NCBI GenBank assembly: GCA_934569195.1
Contig: CAKTKB010000024.1
Location: 1-16,455, forward strand
Origin: an uncultured Oscillospiraceae bacterium
Lineage (GTDB): Bacteria > Bacillota > Clostridia > Oscillospirales > Oscillospiraceae
Length of the DNA stretch: 16,455 nucleotides
Direction of reading: 5' to 3'
Shown: positions 1 through 5,723 of the stretch, in pieces
Position numbering within the stretch: position 1 is the stretch's first letter
Layout: each line of letters opens with the position of its first letter
Translations under genes and position numbers: made by a program
Notes under the pieces: model-generated
The model's database searches: none
Told to the model about the DNA's origin: nothing
Seen by the model: only the letters and a program-made list of their open reading frames with translations

Positions 1-12
1 GTCGTTGACTGA
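1..12 (+). CDS. rplK: 50S ribosomal protein L11, last codons only (partial)
   Basis: The first twelve bases read Val-Val-Asp-stop in frame 1. L11 proteins of Firmicutes commonly end in a short acidic tail of this kind (Met-Gly-Ile-x-Val-Val-Asp/Glu), and rplK almost always lies directly upstream of rplA. The rest of the gene is outside the window, so the identity rests on gene order plus three residues. It would be the L11 partner in the same transcript as rplA. Confidence 0.5.
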   Translation, partial: VVD

Positions 13-22
13 TATTTGCTGA

Positions 23-43
23 CCGAGGTATAGCAAGCCTCGG
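23..43 (+). promoter_or_regulatory. Hairpin in the rplK-rplA spacer
   Basis: A 6-bp GC-rich stem (CCGAGG at 23-28 with CCTCGG at 38-43) closes a 9-base loop immediately after the rplK stop. No T run follows, so it is unlikely to be a terminator. It is more likely part of the structured leader that precedes the L1 site. Confidence 0.4.
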
Positions 44-47
44 AAAT

Positions 48-73
48 GTGGGAGGATTTTTCCGCATCACCAC
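48..73 (+). promoter_or_regulatory. Putative L1-binding autoregulatory site upstream of rplA
   Basis: GTGG (48-51) can pair with CCAC (70-73). An inner stem GGA (54-56) can pair with TCC (61-63) across a T4 loop, leaving an asymmetric internal loop. A GUGGGAGG ... CCAC arrangement just before the rplA ribosome binding site is what I recall for the L1 mRNA target, which mimics the L1 site on 23S rRNA. Binding would repress translation when L1 is in excess. The pairing is visible; the L1 role is inference. Confidence 0.45.
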
Positions 74-92
74 TTTAAGGAGGATAACTACA

Positions 93-785
93 TTGTTTAG
101 AGGTAAAAAGTATAGAGAAAGCGCGAAGCTGATCGATCGCGCTGTTGCCTATGATCCCAACGAGGCCCTGGGCCTGGTTGTGAAGGGTGCTACCGCTAAG
201 TTCGACGAGACCGTCGAGCTGCACATCAAGCTGGGCGTCGACTCCCGTCACGCCGATCAGCAGGTCCGCGGCGCTGTCGTTCTGCCCAACGGTACCGGCA
301 AGACCCGTCGGGTTCTGGTTTTCACCAAGGACGCTAAGGTTGAGGAAGCAAAGGCTGCGGGCGCTGACTATGTCGGCGGCATGGAGCTGGTTGAGAAGAT
401 CACCAAGGAAAACTGGTTTGATTTCGACGTAGTCGTCGCTTCTCCCGATATGATGGGCGTGGTTGGCCGTCTTGGTAAGGTCCTCGGACCCAAGGGCTTG
501 ATGCCCTCCCCCAAGGCCGGTACGGTCACTCCCAATGTCGGCGCTGCCGTTAAGGAGATCAAAGCCGGTAAGGTGGAGTATCGTCTGGACAAGACCAACA
601 TCATCCACTGCCCCATCGGCAAGGTTTCCTTCGGTGCAGACAAGCTGCTGGAGAACATGGATACGCTGGTAAAGGCCGTTGTGAAGGCTAAGCCCGCCGC
701 TGCCAAGGGCCAGTATATCAAGTCCTGCGTGGTTGTATCCACCATGGGCCCCGGCGTGAAGGTCAACACCGCCCGGTATATGTAA
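93..785 (+). CDS. rplA: 50S ribosomal protein L1
   Basis: L1 builds the mobile L1 stalk of the large ribosomal subunit, helps eject deacylated tRNA from the E site, and in many bacteria represses its own mRNA. The protein is 230 residues, the normal family length. It starts with the typical Phe-Arg-Gly-Lys-Lys-Tyr segment and carries the conserved stretch around Gly-Pro-Lys-Gly-Leu-Met-Pro-x-Pro-Lys-x-Gly-Thr-Val near residues 128-145. The start chosen is TTG at 93 because a strong ribosome binding site (AAGGAGG, 77-83) lies 9 bases upstream and homology begins here. The GTG at 48 would add 15 residues reading through the leader stem and is rejected. It follows rplK and is closed by a weak hairpin. 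Confidence 0.95.
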   Translation: MFRGKKYRESAKLIDRAVAYDPNEALGLVVKGATAKFDETVELHIKLGVDSRHADQQVRGAVVLPNGTGKTRRVLVFTKDAKVEEAKAAGADYVGGMELVEKITKENWFDFDVVVASPDMMGVVGRLGKVLGPKGLMPSPKAGTVTPNVGAAVKEIKAGKVEYRLDKTNIIHCPIGKVSFGADKLLENMDTLVKAVVKAKPAAAKGQYIKSCVVVSTMGPGVKVNTARYM

Positions 786-799
786 GTAAACCTGCATAT

Positions 800-840
800 C
801 TCCCCGGAGGCATTCGCTTCCGGGGAGTTCTGTACTTTAA
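800..840 (+). terminator. Possible weak terminator after rplA
   Basis: A 9-bp perfect stem (800-808 with 819-827, CTCCCCGGA/TCCGGGGAG) with a 10-base loop starts 15 bases after the rplA stop. The following tract (TTCTGTACTTT) is only moderately T-rich, so termination may be partial. This fits the separate promoter found for rplJL immediately downstream. Confidence 0.6.
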
Positions 841-882
841 GAGCTTTGATTAACGCATATACATATGTGACGGCATTACGCC

Positions 883-932
883 GGAAAAATTGCAAAAAAA
901 CACTTGACAAATCATCATATCCATGATAGAAT
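883..932 (+). promoter_or_regulatory. Strong sigma-A promoter for rplJL with A-rich UP-like element
   Basis: A perfect -35 box TTGACA (904-909) is separated by exactly 17 bases from a near-perfect -10 box TAGAAT (927-932). A-tracts at about 885-902 precede the -35 box and resemble an UP element, as in many ribosomal operons. The start of transcription would fall near 939-940, just before the L10 leader. This gives rplJL its own expression control apart from rplKA. Confidence 0.85.
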
Positions 933-939
933 GCAGTAG

Positions 940-1040
940 TTGCCAAAGACAGCAGGTGCAAACATAAATCCTGCCGAGGTTACACTGATTGATATGTGAT
1001 TGGTGTGTCCTTCTGTCTTTTGGCAGAAGGACATTTTTTT
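940..1040 (+). ncRNA. L10 ribosomal protein leader (attenuator RNA)
   Basis: The segment from about 941 to 983 matches the L10 leader family: GCCAAAGACAGCAGGTGC ... CCTGCCGAGG, with GCAGG (952-956) pairing with CCTGC (970-974). The L10(L12)4 complex binds this type of RNA. Two mutually exclusive structures are visible. A terminator hairpin uses 1006-1015 and 1024-1033. Alternatively, 941-952 can pair with 1013-1025 (one bulged base), which breaks the terminator. Excess L10 bound to the 5' part should release the terminator and lower rplJL transcription, as established for the Bacillus subtilis rplJL operon. Confidence 0.85.
1006..1040 (+). terminator. Intrinsic terminator of the L10 leader (attenuator)
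   Basis: A perfect 10-bp stem (TGTCCTTCTG 1006-1015, CAGAAGGACA 1024-1033) with an 8-base loop is followed by seven T residues (1034-1040). It sits directly before the rplJ ribosome binding site at 1041-1048, so it must be bypassed for rplJL to be expressed. This makes it a regulated terminator and not an operon end. Confidence 0.9.
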
Positions 1041-1054
1041 CGGAGGTGACACAT

Positions 1055-1576
1055 ATGCCCAACGCAAAGGTTCTTGAGAGCAAGAAGGCTGTGGTCGAAT
1101 CCTTGACTCAGAAGATTCAGGAAGCAACTTCCGTTGTCTTCGTAGACTACAAGGGTATCAACGTTGCTCAGGACACCGCCCTGCGTAAGCAGTTCCGGGA
1201 TGCCGGCGTGGACTACTCTGTTGTGAAGAACACCCTGACTCGTTTCGCTGCAAAGAATGCAGGTTACGATTTCTCCGAGCTTCTCAACGGTACGACCGCT
1301 ATGGCCAGCACCACGGGCGACCCCATTGCTCCCGCTCGCATCGTCTGCGAGTTTGCCAAGAAGAACAAGAACACCCTGTCCATTAAGGGCGGTATCGTGG
1401 AAGGCAGCGTTCTTTCCGCAGACCAGCTCAGTGGCTTCGGTGAACTGCCCAGCAAGAACGCCCTGGTTGCTCAGGTTCTGGGTACTTTCCTGGCTCCCAT
1501 TTCCAGCCTGGCTTTTGTTCTGGATCAGATCCGGATTCAAAAGGAAGGCGGCGCTCCCGCTTCTGCGGAAGCCTAA
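1055..1576 (+). CDS. rplJ: 50S ribosomal protein L10
   Basis: L10 anchors L7/L12 dimers to 23S rRNA and forms the base of the factor-recruiting stalk. The 173-residue product is of normal length. It begins Met-Pro-Asn-Ala-Lys-Val-Leu, and an N-terminal rRNA-binding domain (about 1-130) includes the conserved Asp-Tyr-Lys-Gly and Val-Lys-Asn-Thr-Leu segments. The C-terminal helix (about 135-165) is where L12 dimers bind. The ATG at 1055 is chosen over the upstream in-frame ATG at 989 because GGAGGTGA (1042-1049) precedes it and because 989 lies inside the leader RNA. rplL follows 55 bases later. Expression is expected to be feedback-controlled through the leader. Confidence 0.97.
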   Translation: MPNAKVLESKKAVVESLTQKIQEATSVVFVDYKGINVAQDTALRKQFRDAGVDYSVVKNTLTRFAAKNAGYDFSELLNGTTAMASTTGDPIAPARIVCEFAKKNKNTLSIKGGIVEGSVLSADQLSGFGELPSKNALVAQVLGTFLAPISSLAFVLDQIRIQKEGGAPASAEA

Positions 1577-1631
1577 TCCCCCCGCATCCATTCATTATTT
1601 CTGACATTTACATTTTAGGAGGATTTTTACC

Positions 1632-2006
1632 ATGGCTAGTGAAAAGATTGCTGCCCTCGTTGAGGAAGTCAAGGGCCTGACCGTTCTGGAGCTGTCCGAG
1701 CTGGTTCACACCCTGGAGGAAGTTTTCGGTGTTTCTGCCGCTGCTGCTGCCGTTGCCGGTCCCGCTGTTGCCGCCGCTGAGGAGGTTGAGGAGAAGACCG
1801 AGTTTGACGTCATCCTGAAGGCTGCTGGTGCTTCCAAGCTGAACGTCATCAAGGTTGTCCGTGCCGCTACCGGCCTGGGCCTGAAGGACGCCAAGGATCT
1901 GGTTGACAACTGCCCCAAGACCCTGAAGGAAGGCATCTCCAAGGAAGACGCCGAGAAGCTGGTTGCCGACCTGAAGGAAGCCGGCGCCGAGGCCGAGCTG
2001 AAGTAA
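1632..2006 (+). CDS. rplL: 50S ribosomal protein L7/L12
   Basis: L7/L12 is the multicopy stalk protein that recruits translation GTPases to the ribosome. The 124-residue acidic protein has an N-terminal dimerisation region (about 1-35), an Ala/Val/Pro/Glu-rich flexible hinge (about 36-55), and a C-terminal factor-binding domain containing the conserved Lys-x-x-Val-Ile-Lys-x-Val-Arg helix near residue 70. The ribosome binding site AGGAGGA (1617-1623) is 8 bases from the ATG. It shares the rplJ transcript; L12 is needed in several copies per L10, so strong translation initiation is expected. A terminator follows at once, whereas rpoB follows in many bacteria. Confidence 0.97.
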   Translation: MASEKIAALVEEVKGLTVLELSELVHTLEEVFGVSAAAAAVAGPAVAAAEEVEEKTEFDVILKAAGASKLNVIKVVRAATGLGLKDAKDLVDNCPKTLKEGISKEDAEKLVADLKEAGAEAELK

Positions 2007-2025
2007 TTCAGTCCTTTCTCAAATC

Positions 2026-2058
2026 AAGCAGCCGTCAGCAATGGCGGCTGCTTTCCTT
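2026..2058 (+). terminator. Terminator after rplL
   Basis: AAGCAGCCG (2026-2034) pairs with CGGCTGCTT (2045-2053). The stem extends inward by a T-G and a C-G pair to leave a 6-base loop, and is followed by a short T-rich tract (TTTCCTT). It begins 19 bases after the rplL stop and ends just before the ribosome binding site of the next gene. Confidence 0.75.
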
Positions 2059-2079
2059 GTCTTAAAAGGAGGCTTATCT

Positions 2080-2889
2080 ATGTTCCAATCCATCGCAGAA
2101 GATTTGTCGGGTATAGGCTTTTCGTGGCGTGCTTTCGGGCAGGGCAGCATTACGCTCCTTTTGGGCGCCGTCCTTGTCGGATGCTTGGGCCGCCTCCTCT
2201 TCGGACGCCGCAGCGTCGTTCGCTGTGCCGTTTCCTCTGCCATCGGCATTCTTTTCCTGTACGCCGCAACCGTCATTGTTTACTCTTCCGGTGTTTCCAT
2301 CCCGATAAATTTCCCGGACCTGCCCTTTGTTTCCATTTCCCAAAACAGCCTTCACCTGTTTTCTTTCCAGGGAGCCAGCTATGCCGCTATCAGCGCGCAG
2401 TTTCTCAGCCTGATTATTCTGGCGCTGCTGTTTCTCATTCTGGACCGTCATATTCCCGAGGGAGGCCGCTTTTTCTCCTGGCTGCTGTATCGCGCATTGA
2501 CCGTCCTTGCCTCAGCAGCCCTTTATTTGGCTGTTATGTGGCTCCTGAATGCCATCCTGCCCCAGGGACTGCTTGCCCATGCGCCGGGGATTCTGGTGGC
2601 TTTGCTGCTCATCATGCTGCTGACAGGCGCCCTGAAGATTCTCATCGGCATTGCCCTGACTACCGTTAACCCCATTATTGGCGGACTCTATACCTTCTTT
2701 TTTTCCAGCCTGGTAGGCCGTCAGATCAGTAAATCCGTTTGCACTGCCACCATCCTGACTGCATTGGCCTTTGTAATGGACCGGATGGGCAACACGGTTG
2801 TCTTTCTTTCTGCCGCTGCCCTGGTTGGATATATCCCCTTTCTGATTGTCTTGCTGCTTGTTTGGTACATAGTCCGGAGATGGCTGTAA
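2080..2889 (+). CDS. Uncharacterised multi-pass membrane protein
   Basis: I do not recognise this 269-residue protein. It is strongly hydrophobic, with probable membrane segments near residues 23-42, 47-70, 102-122, 135-160, 168-192, 197-213 and 238-265. That is roughly seven spans, with Arg-rich loops (Gly-Arg-Arg around 42-44 and Arg-Arg at the C-terminus) suggesting cytoplasmic faces. No catalytic motif, transporter signature or signal peptide is evident. The start at 2080 is supported by AAAAGGAGG (2065-2072). The in-frame ATG at 2041 lies inside the rplL terminator stem and is rejected. It is separated from rplL by that terminator and I see no clear promoter of its own, so it may depend on readthrough. 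A palindromic intergenic element follows. Confidence 0.75.
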   Translation: MFQSIAEDLSGIGFSWRAFGQGSITLLLGAVLVGCLGRLLFGRRSVVRCAVSSAIGILFLYAATVIVYSSGVSIPINFPDLPFVSISQNSLHLFSFQGASYAAISAQFLSLIILALLFLILDRHIPEGGRFFSWLLYRALTVLASAALYLAVMWLLNAILPQGLLAHAPGILVALLLIMLLTGALKILIGIALTTVNPIIGGLYTFFFSSLVGRQISKSVCTATILTALAFVMDRMGNTVVFLSAAALVGYIPFLIVLLLVWYIVRRWL

Positions 2890-2903
2890 CCCCAATAAAT
2901 GCG

Positions 2904-2934
2904 GAAGGTCCCGCTGCAATGCAGCGAGACCTTC
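2904..2934. repeat. Palindrome, copy 1 (imperfect hairpin)
   Basis: GAAGGTC at 2904-2910 through GACCTTC at 2928-2934 forms a hairpin of about 15 bp. It has a single C/A mismatch (2911/2927) and an almost absent loop. It lies 14 bases after the membrane protein stop and could help stop transcription or protect the 3' end, but no T run follows. It matches copy 2 at 3182-3208 apart from the mismatch base. Confidence 0.7.
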
Positions 2935-2993
2935 TCAATGTTTCAAAAAACTTTTTGGCACACGGGCAGATGTCCAGAAAGTGCCGGAGACAA

Positions 2994-3041
2994 GCTTTTC
3001 CCATCCGTAGGCGTACACAGATACGATAGGACGGGAAAAGC
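2994..3041. repeat. Internal inverted repeat of the intergenic element
   Basis: GCTTTTCCCATCC (2994-3006) and GGACGGGAAAAGC (3029-3041) are complementary at 12 of 13 positions and enclose 22 bases. A smaller stem, GGCAC (2957-2961) with GTGCC (2981-2985), lies next to it. Together they suggest a folded RNA or DNA element within the spacer. Confidence 0.55.
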
Positions 3042-3181
3042 GCGGTAAGTTAAATGCAATCTTCTCTGGAAATTCTCCCATCTTTTGCCGGATTTGGGGC
3101 TTACAGAACATGGTAAGAGAATAGAAGGCCATCCATGCAGGCTTCCGCATTTAAACGGTCCGAAGCTTTATGGACAGTCTG

Positions 3182-3211
3182 AGGTCCCGCTGCATTGCAG
3201 CGGGACCTTTT
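3182..3211 (+). terminator. Palindrome, copy 2; rho-independent terminator
   Basis: AGGTCCCGCTGCA (3182-3194) and TGCAGCGGGACCT (3196-3208) are perfectly complementary around one central base, and four T residues follow on the plus strand (3208-3211). It would stop plus-strand transcription before it runs into pgsA. On the minus strand no T run follows the stem, so its use as the terminator of the pgsA operon is less certain, although the stem alone is very stable. Confidence 0.7.
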
Positions 3212-3231
3212 CCTATATCGGTCAGGCTCTC

Positions 3232-3762
3232 TCAATCACAAAGGCACCGCCAGTTCTGGACAAAGTACTCCACTCCGGAAAAAACCGTCGTGGCTACAAT
3301 CACCCACAGAACCGCCCAAGCCAGCCAGGCAATCGTCGGAAAGGCCATCATGGCGCACAGGCCAATCATGGTCGAGGCCGTCTTGAGCTTACCGCTCCAT
3401 CCGGCCGCAATCACCTTCCCCTTTCCTACCGCCGCCAGGCGAAGCCCTGTAACGGCAAATTCCCTTGTAAGGACGATCATCAGCGCCCAGGCGGGGAACT
3501 TCCCCCACTGGCAGAAAATCGTCATAGCGGCAATCGTAAGGAGCTTGTCGGCAAGCGGATCCAAGAACTTTCCGAAATCGCTCACCTGATTGCATCTTCT
3601 TGCAATCTGCCCATCCACAAAGTCTGTCAGACTTGCCAGGATGAAAACCCCCAGCGCAAGCCACATCCAAACCCCGGGCATGCCGCCGCTCAGATACATA
3701 AACACCATATAAAGCGGAATCATGGCGACCCGCAGAAGCGTAATTTTACTTGCCGTCGTCAT
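3232..3762 (-). CDS. pgsA: CDP-diacylglycerol--glycerol-3-phosphate 3-phosphatidyltransferase
   Basis: PgsA transfers a phosphatidyl group from CDP-diacylglycerol to glycerol-3-phosphate at the membrane, the committed step to phosphatidylglycerol and cardiolipin. The 176-residue protein carries the complete CDP-alcohol phosphotransferase signature: Asp47, Asp50-Gly51, Ala54-Arg55, Gly64, Asp68 and Asp72. Hydrophobic spans lie around it (about 11-25, 30-46, 74-95, 125-160). The ATG at 3762 overlaps the rimO stop as ATGA and has a GGAGGA ribosome binding site inside the end of rimO. An in-frame extension to 3819 is rejected because it reads through rimO. It is the last gene of the long minus-strand operon. 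The specific substrate is inferred from length and from the usual rimO-pgsA-recA linkage. Confidence 0.93.
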   Translation of the reverse strand: MTTASKITLLRVAMIPLYMVFMYLSGGMPGVWMWLALGVFILASLTDFVDGQIARRCNQVSDFGKFLDPLADKLLTIAAMTIFCQWGKFPAWALMIVLTREFAVTGLRLAAVGKGKVIAAGWSGKLKTASTMIGLCAMMAFPTIAWLAWAVLWVIVATTVFSGVEYFVQNWRCLCD

Positions 3763-5093
3763 ACTGTCTCCTCCACCACATAGCCAGAAAGGTCCCCGTC
3801 CACCGTGCCGTCTATGCACACGGTCACAAAGCTGCCTTCCATCAGCGCCTCATCCGACCCGATCCAGACCCGGCCATCGATATCAGGAGAATCCGCATAT
3901 GTACGGCCAAAGAACTGCCCATTTTCCTCATCGTAGCCGTCGATCAGGACCTGTACCGTCTTTCCGATCCATTGCGCATTGTAAGCATCCATAATCTCGG
4001 ATTGCAGCTGCTCAACCATTTCAGAGCGCTGCTGCGCAATTTCTCCGTCGGGATAGTCCATCTTCGCGGCAGGTGTTCCCTCCTCCGGGGAGAAAACAAA
4101 GGCTCCCACGCGCTCCAGGCGCTCCTCCTTCAGGAAGCTGCACAGCTCCGCAAATTCCTGCTCTCCTTCGCCGGGAAGGCCGGTAATGATGCTGGTTCGC
4201 AGCACCAGCCCCGGAATGCGGCTGCGAAGCTTTGCAAACAGCTCCCGGAGAAATGCTCCGTCGCCTCTGCGATTCATAAGGTGCAGAATCTTGCTGCTGC
4301 AATGCTGAATGGGAATGTCCAGGTACTTGACGATTTTGGGCTCCGACGCAATCGTATCGATCAGCTCATCGTCAATTTCGTCCGGATACAGGTAATGGAT
4401 CCGGATCCACGTAAAGCCGTCTATTTTGCAAAGCTCTCGCAGCAGTGTAGAAAGGAGTCGCTTATGCTCCGGGAAATCCGTGCCGTAGCGGCTCGTATCC
4501 TGGGCAACGACAATCAGCTCCTTTGTCCCGGCTGCAGCCAGTGTACGGGCCTCATACAGCACGTCGTCCATCGGCCGGCTGCGATAGCGTCCCCGCAGAT
4601 AAGGAATGATGCAGTACGCACAACGGTTGTCGCACCCTTCCGCTATCTTCAGGTAGGCGTAGTGCTTCGGCGTCGTCAGCACCCGCCCGGTTTCCTCCTC
4701 CGGCGTGTGAATCGAGCCAAAGTCCTCCACCCTTTCTCCGCGCAGCAGCTTCTCAATCGCGGGTACAATCTGGGTGTAGCTTCCGGTACCCAATATACCG
4801 TCCACCTCCGGCATTTGCTCCAGAATCTCCCCTTTATAGCGCTGAGACAGGCATCCCGTCACCAGAATTTTCCCGATCTGCCCCTGGGCCTTCAGGTTTC
4901 CGGCCATCAAGATGTGGTCAATCGCCTCGGACTTGGCCGAATCGATAAAGCCGCAGGTATTGATCACCACCACATCACAGCCTTCAATTCCCGCGCTGAC
5001 CTCGTATCCGGCCTCCTGCACACGATATATCATGCGCTCACAGTCCACCTGGTTCTTTGCACATCCCAGGGATATGAATCCAATTGTTGCCAT
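3759..5093 (-). CDS. rimO: Ribosomal protein S12 methylthiotransferase RimO
   Basis: RimO is a radical-SAM enzyme that adds a methylthio group to a conserved aspartate of ribosomal protein S12. The 444-residue protein has the full architecture. The N-terminal MTTase domain has Cys11, Cys47 and Cys81 for one 4Fe-4S cluster. The radical SAM core has Cys154-x3-Cys158-x2-Cys161 for the second cluster. A C-terminal TRAM domain spans about 375-440. The opening Gly-Phe-Ile-Ser-Leu-Gly-Cys-Ala-Lys-Asn and the Glu-Gly-Cys-Asp-Asn-Arg-Cys motif favour RimO over the tRNA enzyme MiaB. The ATG at 5093 is three bases after the recX stop, with AGGAGGAAG inside recX. It overlaps pgsA by four bases. Confidence 0.95.
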   Translation of the reverse strand: MATIGFISLGCAKNQVDCERMIYRVQEAGYEVSAGIEGCDVVVINTCGFIDSAKSEAIDHILMAGNLKAQGQIGKILVTGCLSQRYKGEILEQMPEVDGILGTGSYTQIVPAIEKLLRGERVEDFGSIHTPEEETGRVLTTPKHYAYLKIAEGCDNRCAYCIIPYLRGRYRSRPMDDVLYEARTLAAAGTKELIVVAQDTSRYGTDFPEHKRLLSTLLRELCKIDGFTWIRIHYLYPDEIDDELIDTIASEPKIVKYLDIPIQHCSSKILHLMNRRGDGAFLRELFAKLRSRIPGLVLRTSIITGLPGEGEQEFAELCSFLKEERLERVGAFVFSPEEGTPAAKMDYPDGEIAQQRSEMVEQLQSEIMDAYNAQWIGKTVQVLIDGYDEENGQFFGRTYADSPDIDGRVWIGSDEALMEGSFVTVCIDGTVDGDLSGYVVEETV

Positions 5094-5096
5094 TGC

Positions 5097-5723
5097 TTAC
5101 ACTTCCTCCTGAAAATCTCCATCCTGGAGCACGCAGTTCAGGCCGCGGCGGATGTCGTTCCAGCTGTGCCCCCTGCGCTGCAGGGCATCCGTCGCCCGCT
5201 TGATATCTCTCTGCTGCGGATGTGCCTCCAACCGTTCCCTAAGAAACGCTACGATTTTTTCCAGCTGATCCGGATAGGACGCCAGCGCTTCATCCCAAAG
5301 CTCCCGGGGAATCTGTTTTTCATATAGCATCTGCCGCGCCCGAGAAACGCCGTAACCGCGGGCAACGCAGCGTGCCACAATCTGTGCAGCGGTCTGACTG
5401 TCGTCCAGCAGATTTTTCTCCGTCATCCAGGCAACCGCTTCCTGTGCCTGCTCCGGGTTCTCCCCCTTGCGAATCAGCCGCTGCTGCAAGTCCCGGCTGG
5501 ATACATTGGAGGCGGTCAGGATCCGGACTGCGCGCATTCTCGCGGACATCTTCCCCGCTTCCTGACGCAGCGCCCCCATCTCCTCATCCGTAAGCGTTTT
5601 CCCCGGAAAAAGTTCAAAATCCTCCACGGTCTGACGATAAACGCCCAGCGTACTTTGATCCGAAAAGCGAACCCAGTACCGCCCCGCGCGATCCGGCTTG
5701 GAAGCGATATGCTCAATTTTCAT
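5097..5723 (-). CDS. recX: Regulatory protein RecX
   Basis: RecX binds RecA filaments and limits their extension or activity. The 208-residue protein has an N-terminal extension (about 1-60, beta-rich) followed by the helical RecX repeats from about 63 onward. The conserved pattern Ser-Ser-x-Asp-Leu-x-x-x-Leu-x-x-Lys-Gly lies near 75-87 and Gly-Tyr/Val-Ser-x-x-x-x-x-x-Leu near 123-133. The gene begins inside the last codons of recA (11-base overlap) and has no clear ribosome binding site, so its translation is probably coupled to recA. This keeps inhibitor and target in proportion. The first ATG is taken as the start because the next candidates would remove conserved N-terminal sequence. Confidence 0.92.
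   Translation of the reverse strand: MKIEHIASKPDRAGRYWVRFSDQSTLGVYRQTVEDFELFPGKTLTDEEMGALRQEAGKMSARMRAVRILTASNVSSRDLQQRLIRKGENPEQAQEAVAWMTEKNLLDDSQTAAQIVARCVARGYGVSRARQMLYEKQIPRELWDEALASYPDQLEKIVAFLRERLEAHPQQRDIKRATDALQRRGHSWNDIRRGLNCVLQDGDFQEEV

Larger units (their letters stand above)
2896..3153. repeat. Candidate miniature inverted-repeat element
   Basis: TAAATGCGGAAG at 2896-2907 recurs exactly in inverted orientation at 3142-3153, bounding about 258 bases that encode no clear protein but can fold (2957-2985, 2994-3041). Non-coding DNA with inverted ends is the form of a MITE-like element. No obvious target-site duplication was found flanking the repeats, and copy number cannot be seen from one window, so this is tentative. 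Confidence 0.35.
2890..3231. other. 342-base convergent intergenic region, repeat-rich
   Basis: This gap separates the plus-strand membrane gene from the minus-strand pgsA. It contains two nearly identical palindromes (2904-2934 and 3182-3208), a 12-bp inverted repeat (2896-2907 and 3142-3153), and two internal hairpins (2957-2985 and 2994-3041). No convincing gene lies in it: the longest minus frame (3150 to 2935, 71 codons) has no ribosome binding site. It is best read as a repeated or mobile intergenic element plus a terminator. Confidence 0.6.

Noticed and set aside
75..797. Minus-strand open frame of 240 codons opposite rplA
   Set aside because: It is a shadow of the highly biased rplA codons, with no family resemblance.
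2041..2079. Upstream ATG start for the membrane protein
   Set aside because: The extension lies in the rplL terminator stem. The ATG at 2080 has an excellent ribosome binding site.
3182..3208. Palindrome as a classical terminator for the minus-strand pgsA operon
   Set aside because: The minus strand lacks a T tract after the stem. It is listed only as a plus-strand terminator, with bidirectional use left open.
2890..3231. CRISPR array
   Set aside because: Only two palindromic copies about 275 bases apart in inverted or symmetric form; no regular repeat-spacer structure and no cas genes.
3750..5327. Plus-strand open frame of 525 codons opposite rimO and recX
   Set aside because: It is a GC-driven shadow of well-supported genes on the other strand. 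It has no ribosome binding site or recognisable domain, and its composition is rich in His, Arg and Gln, as expected for an antisense reading.
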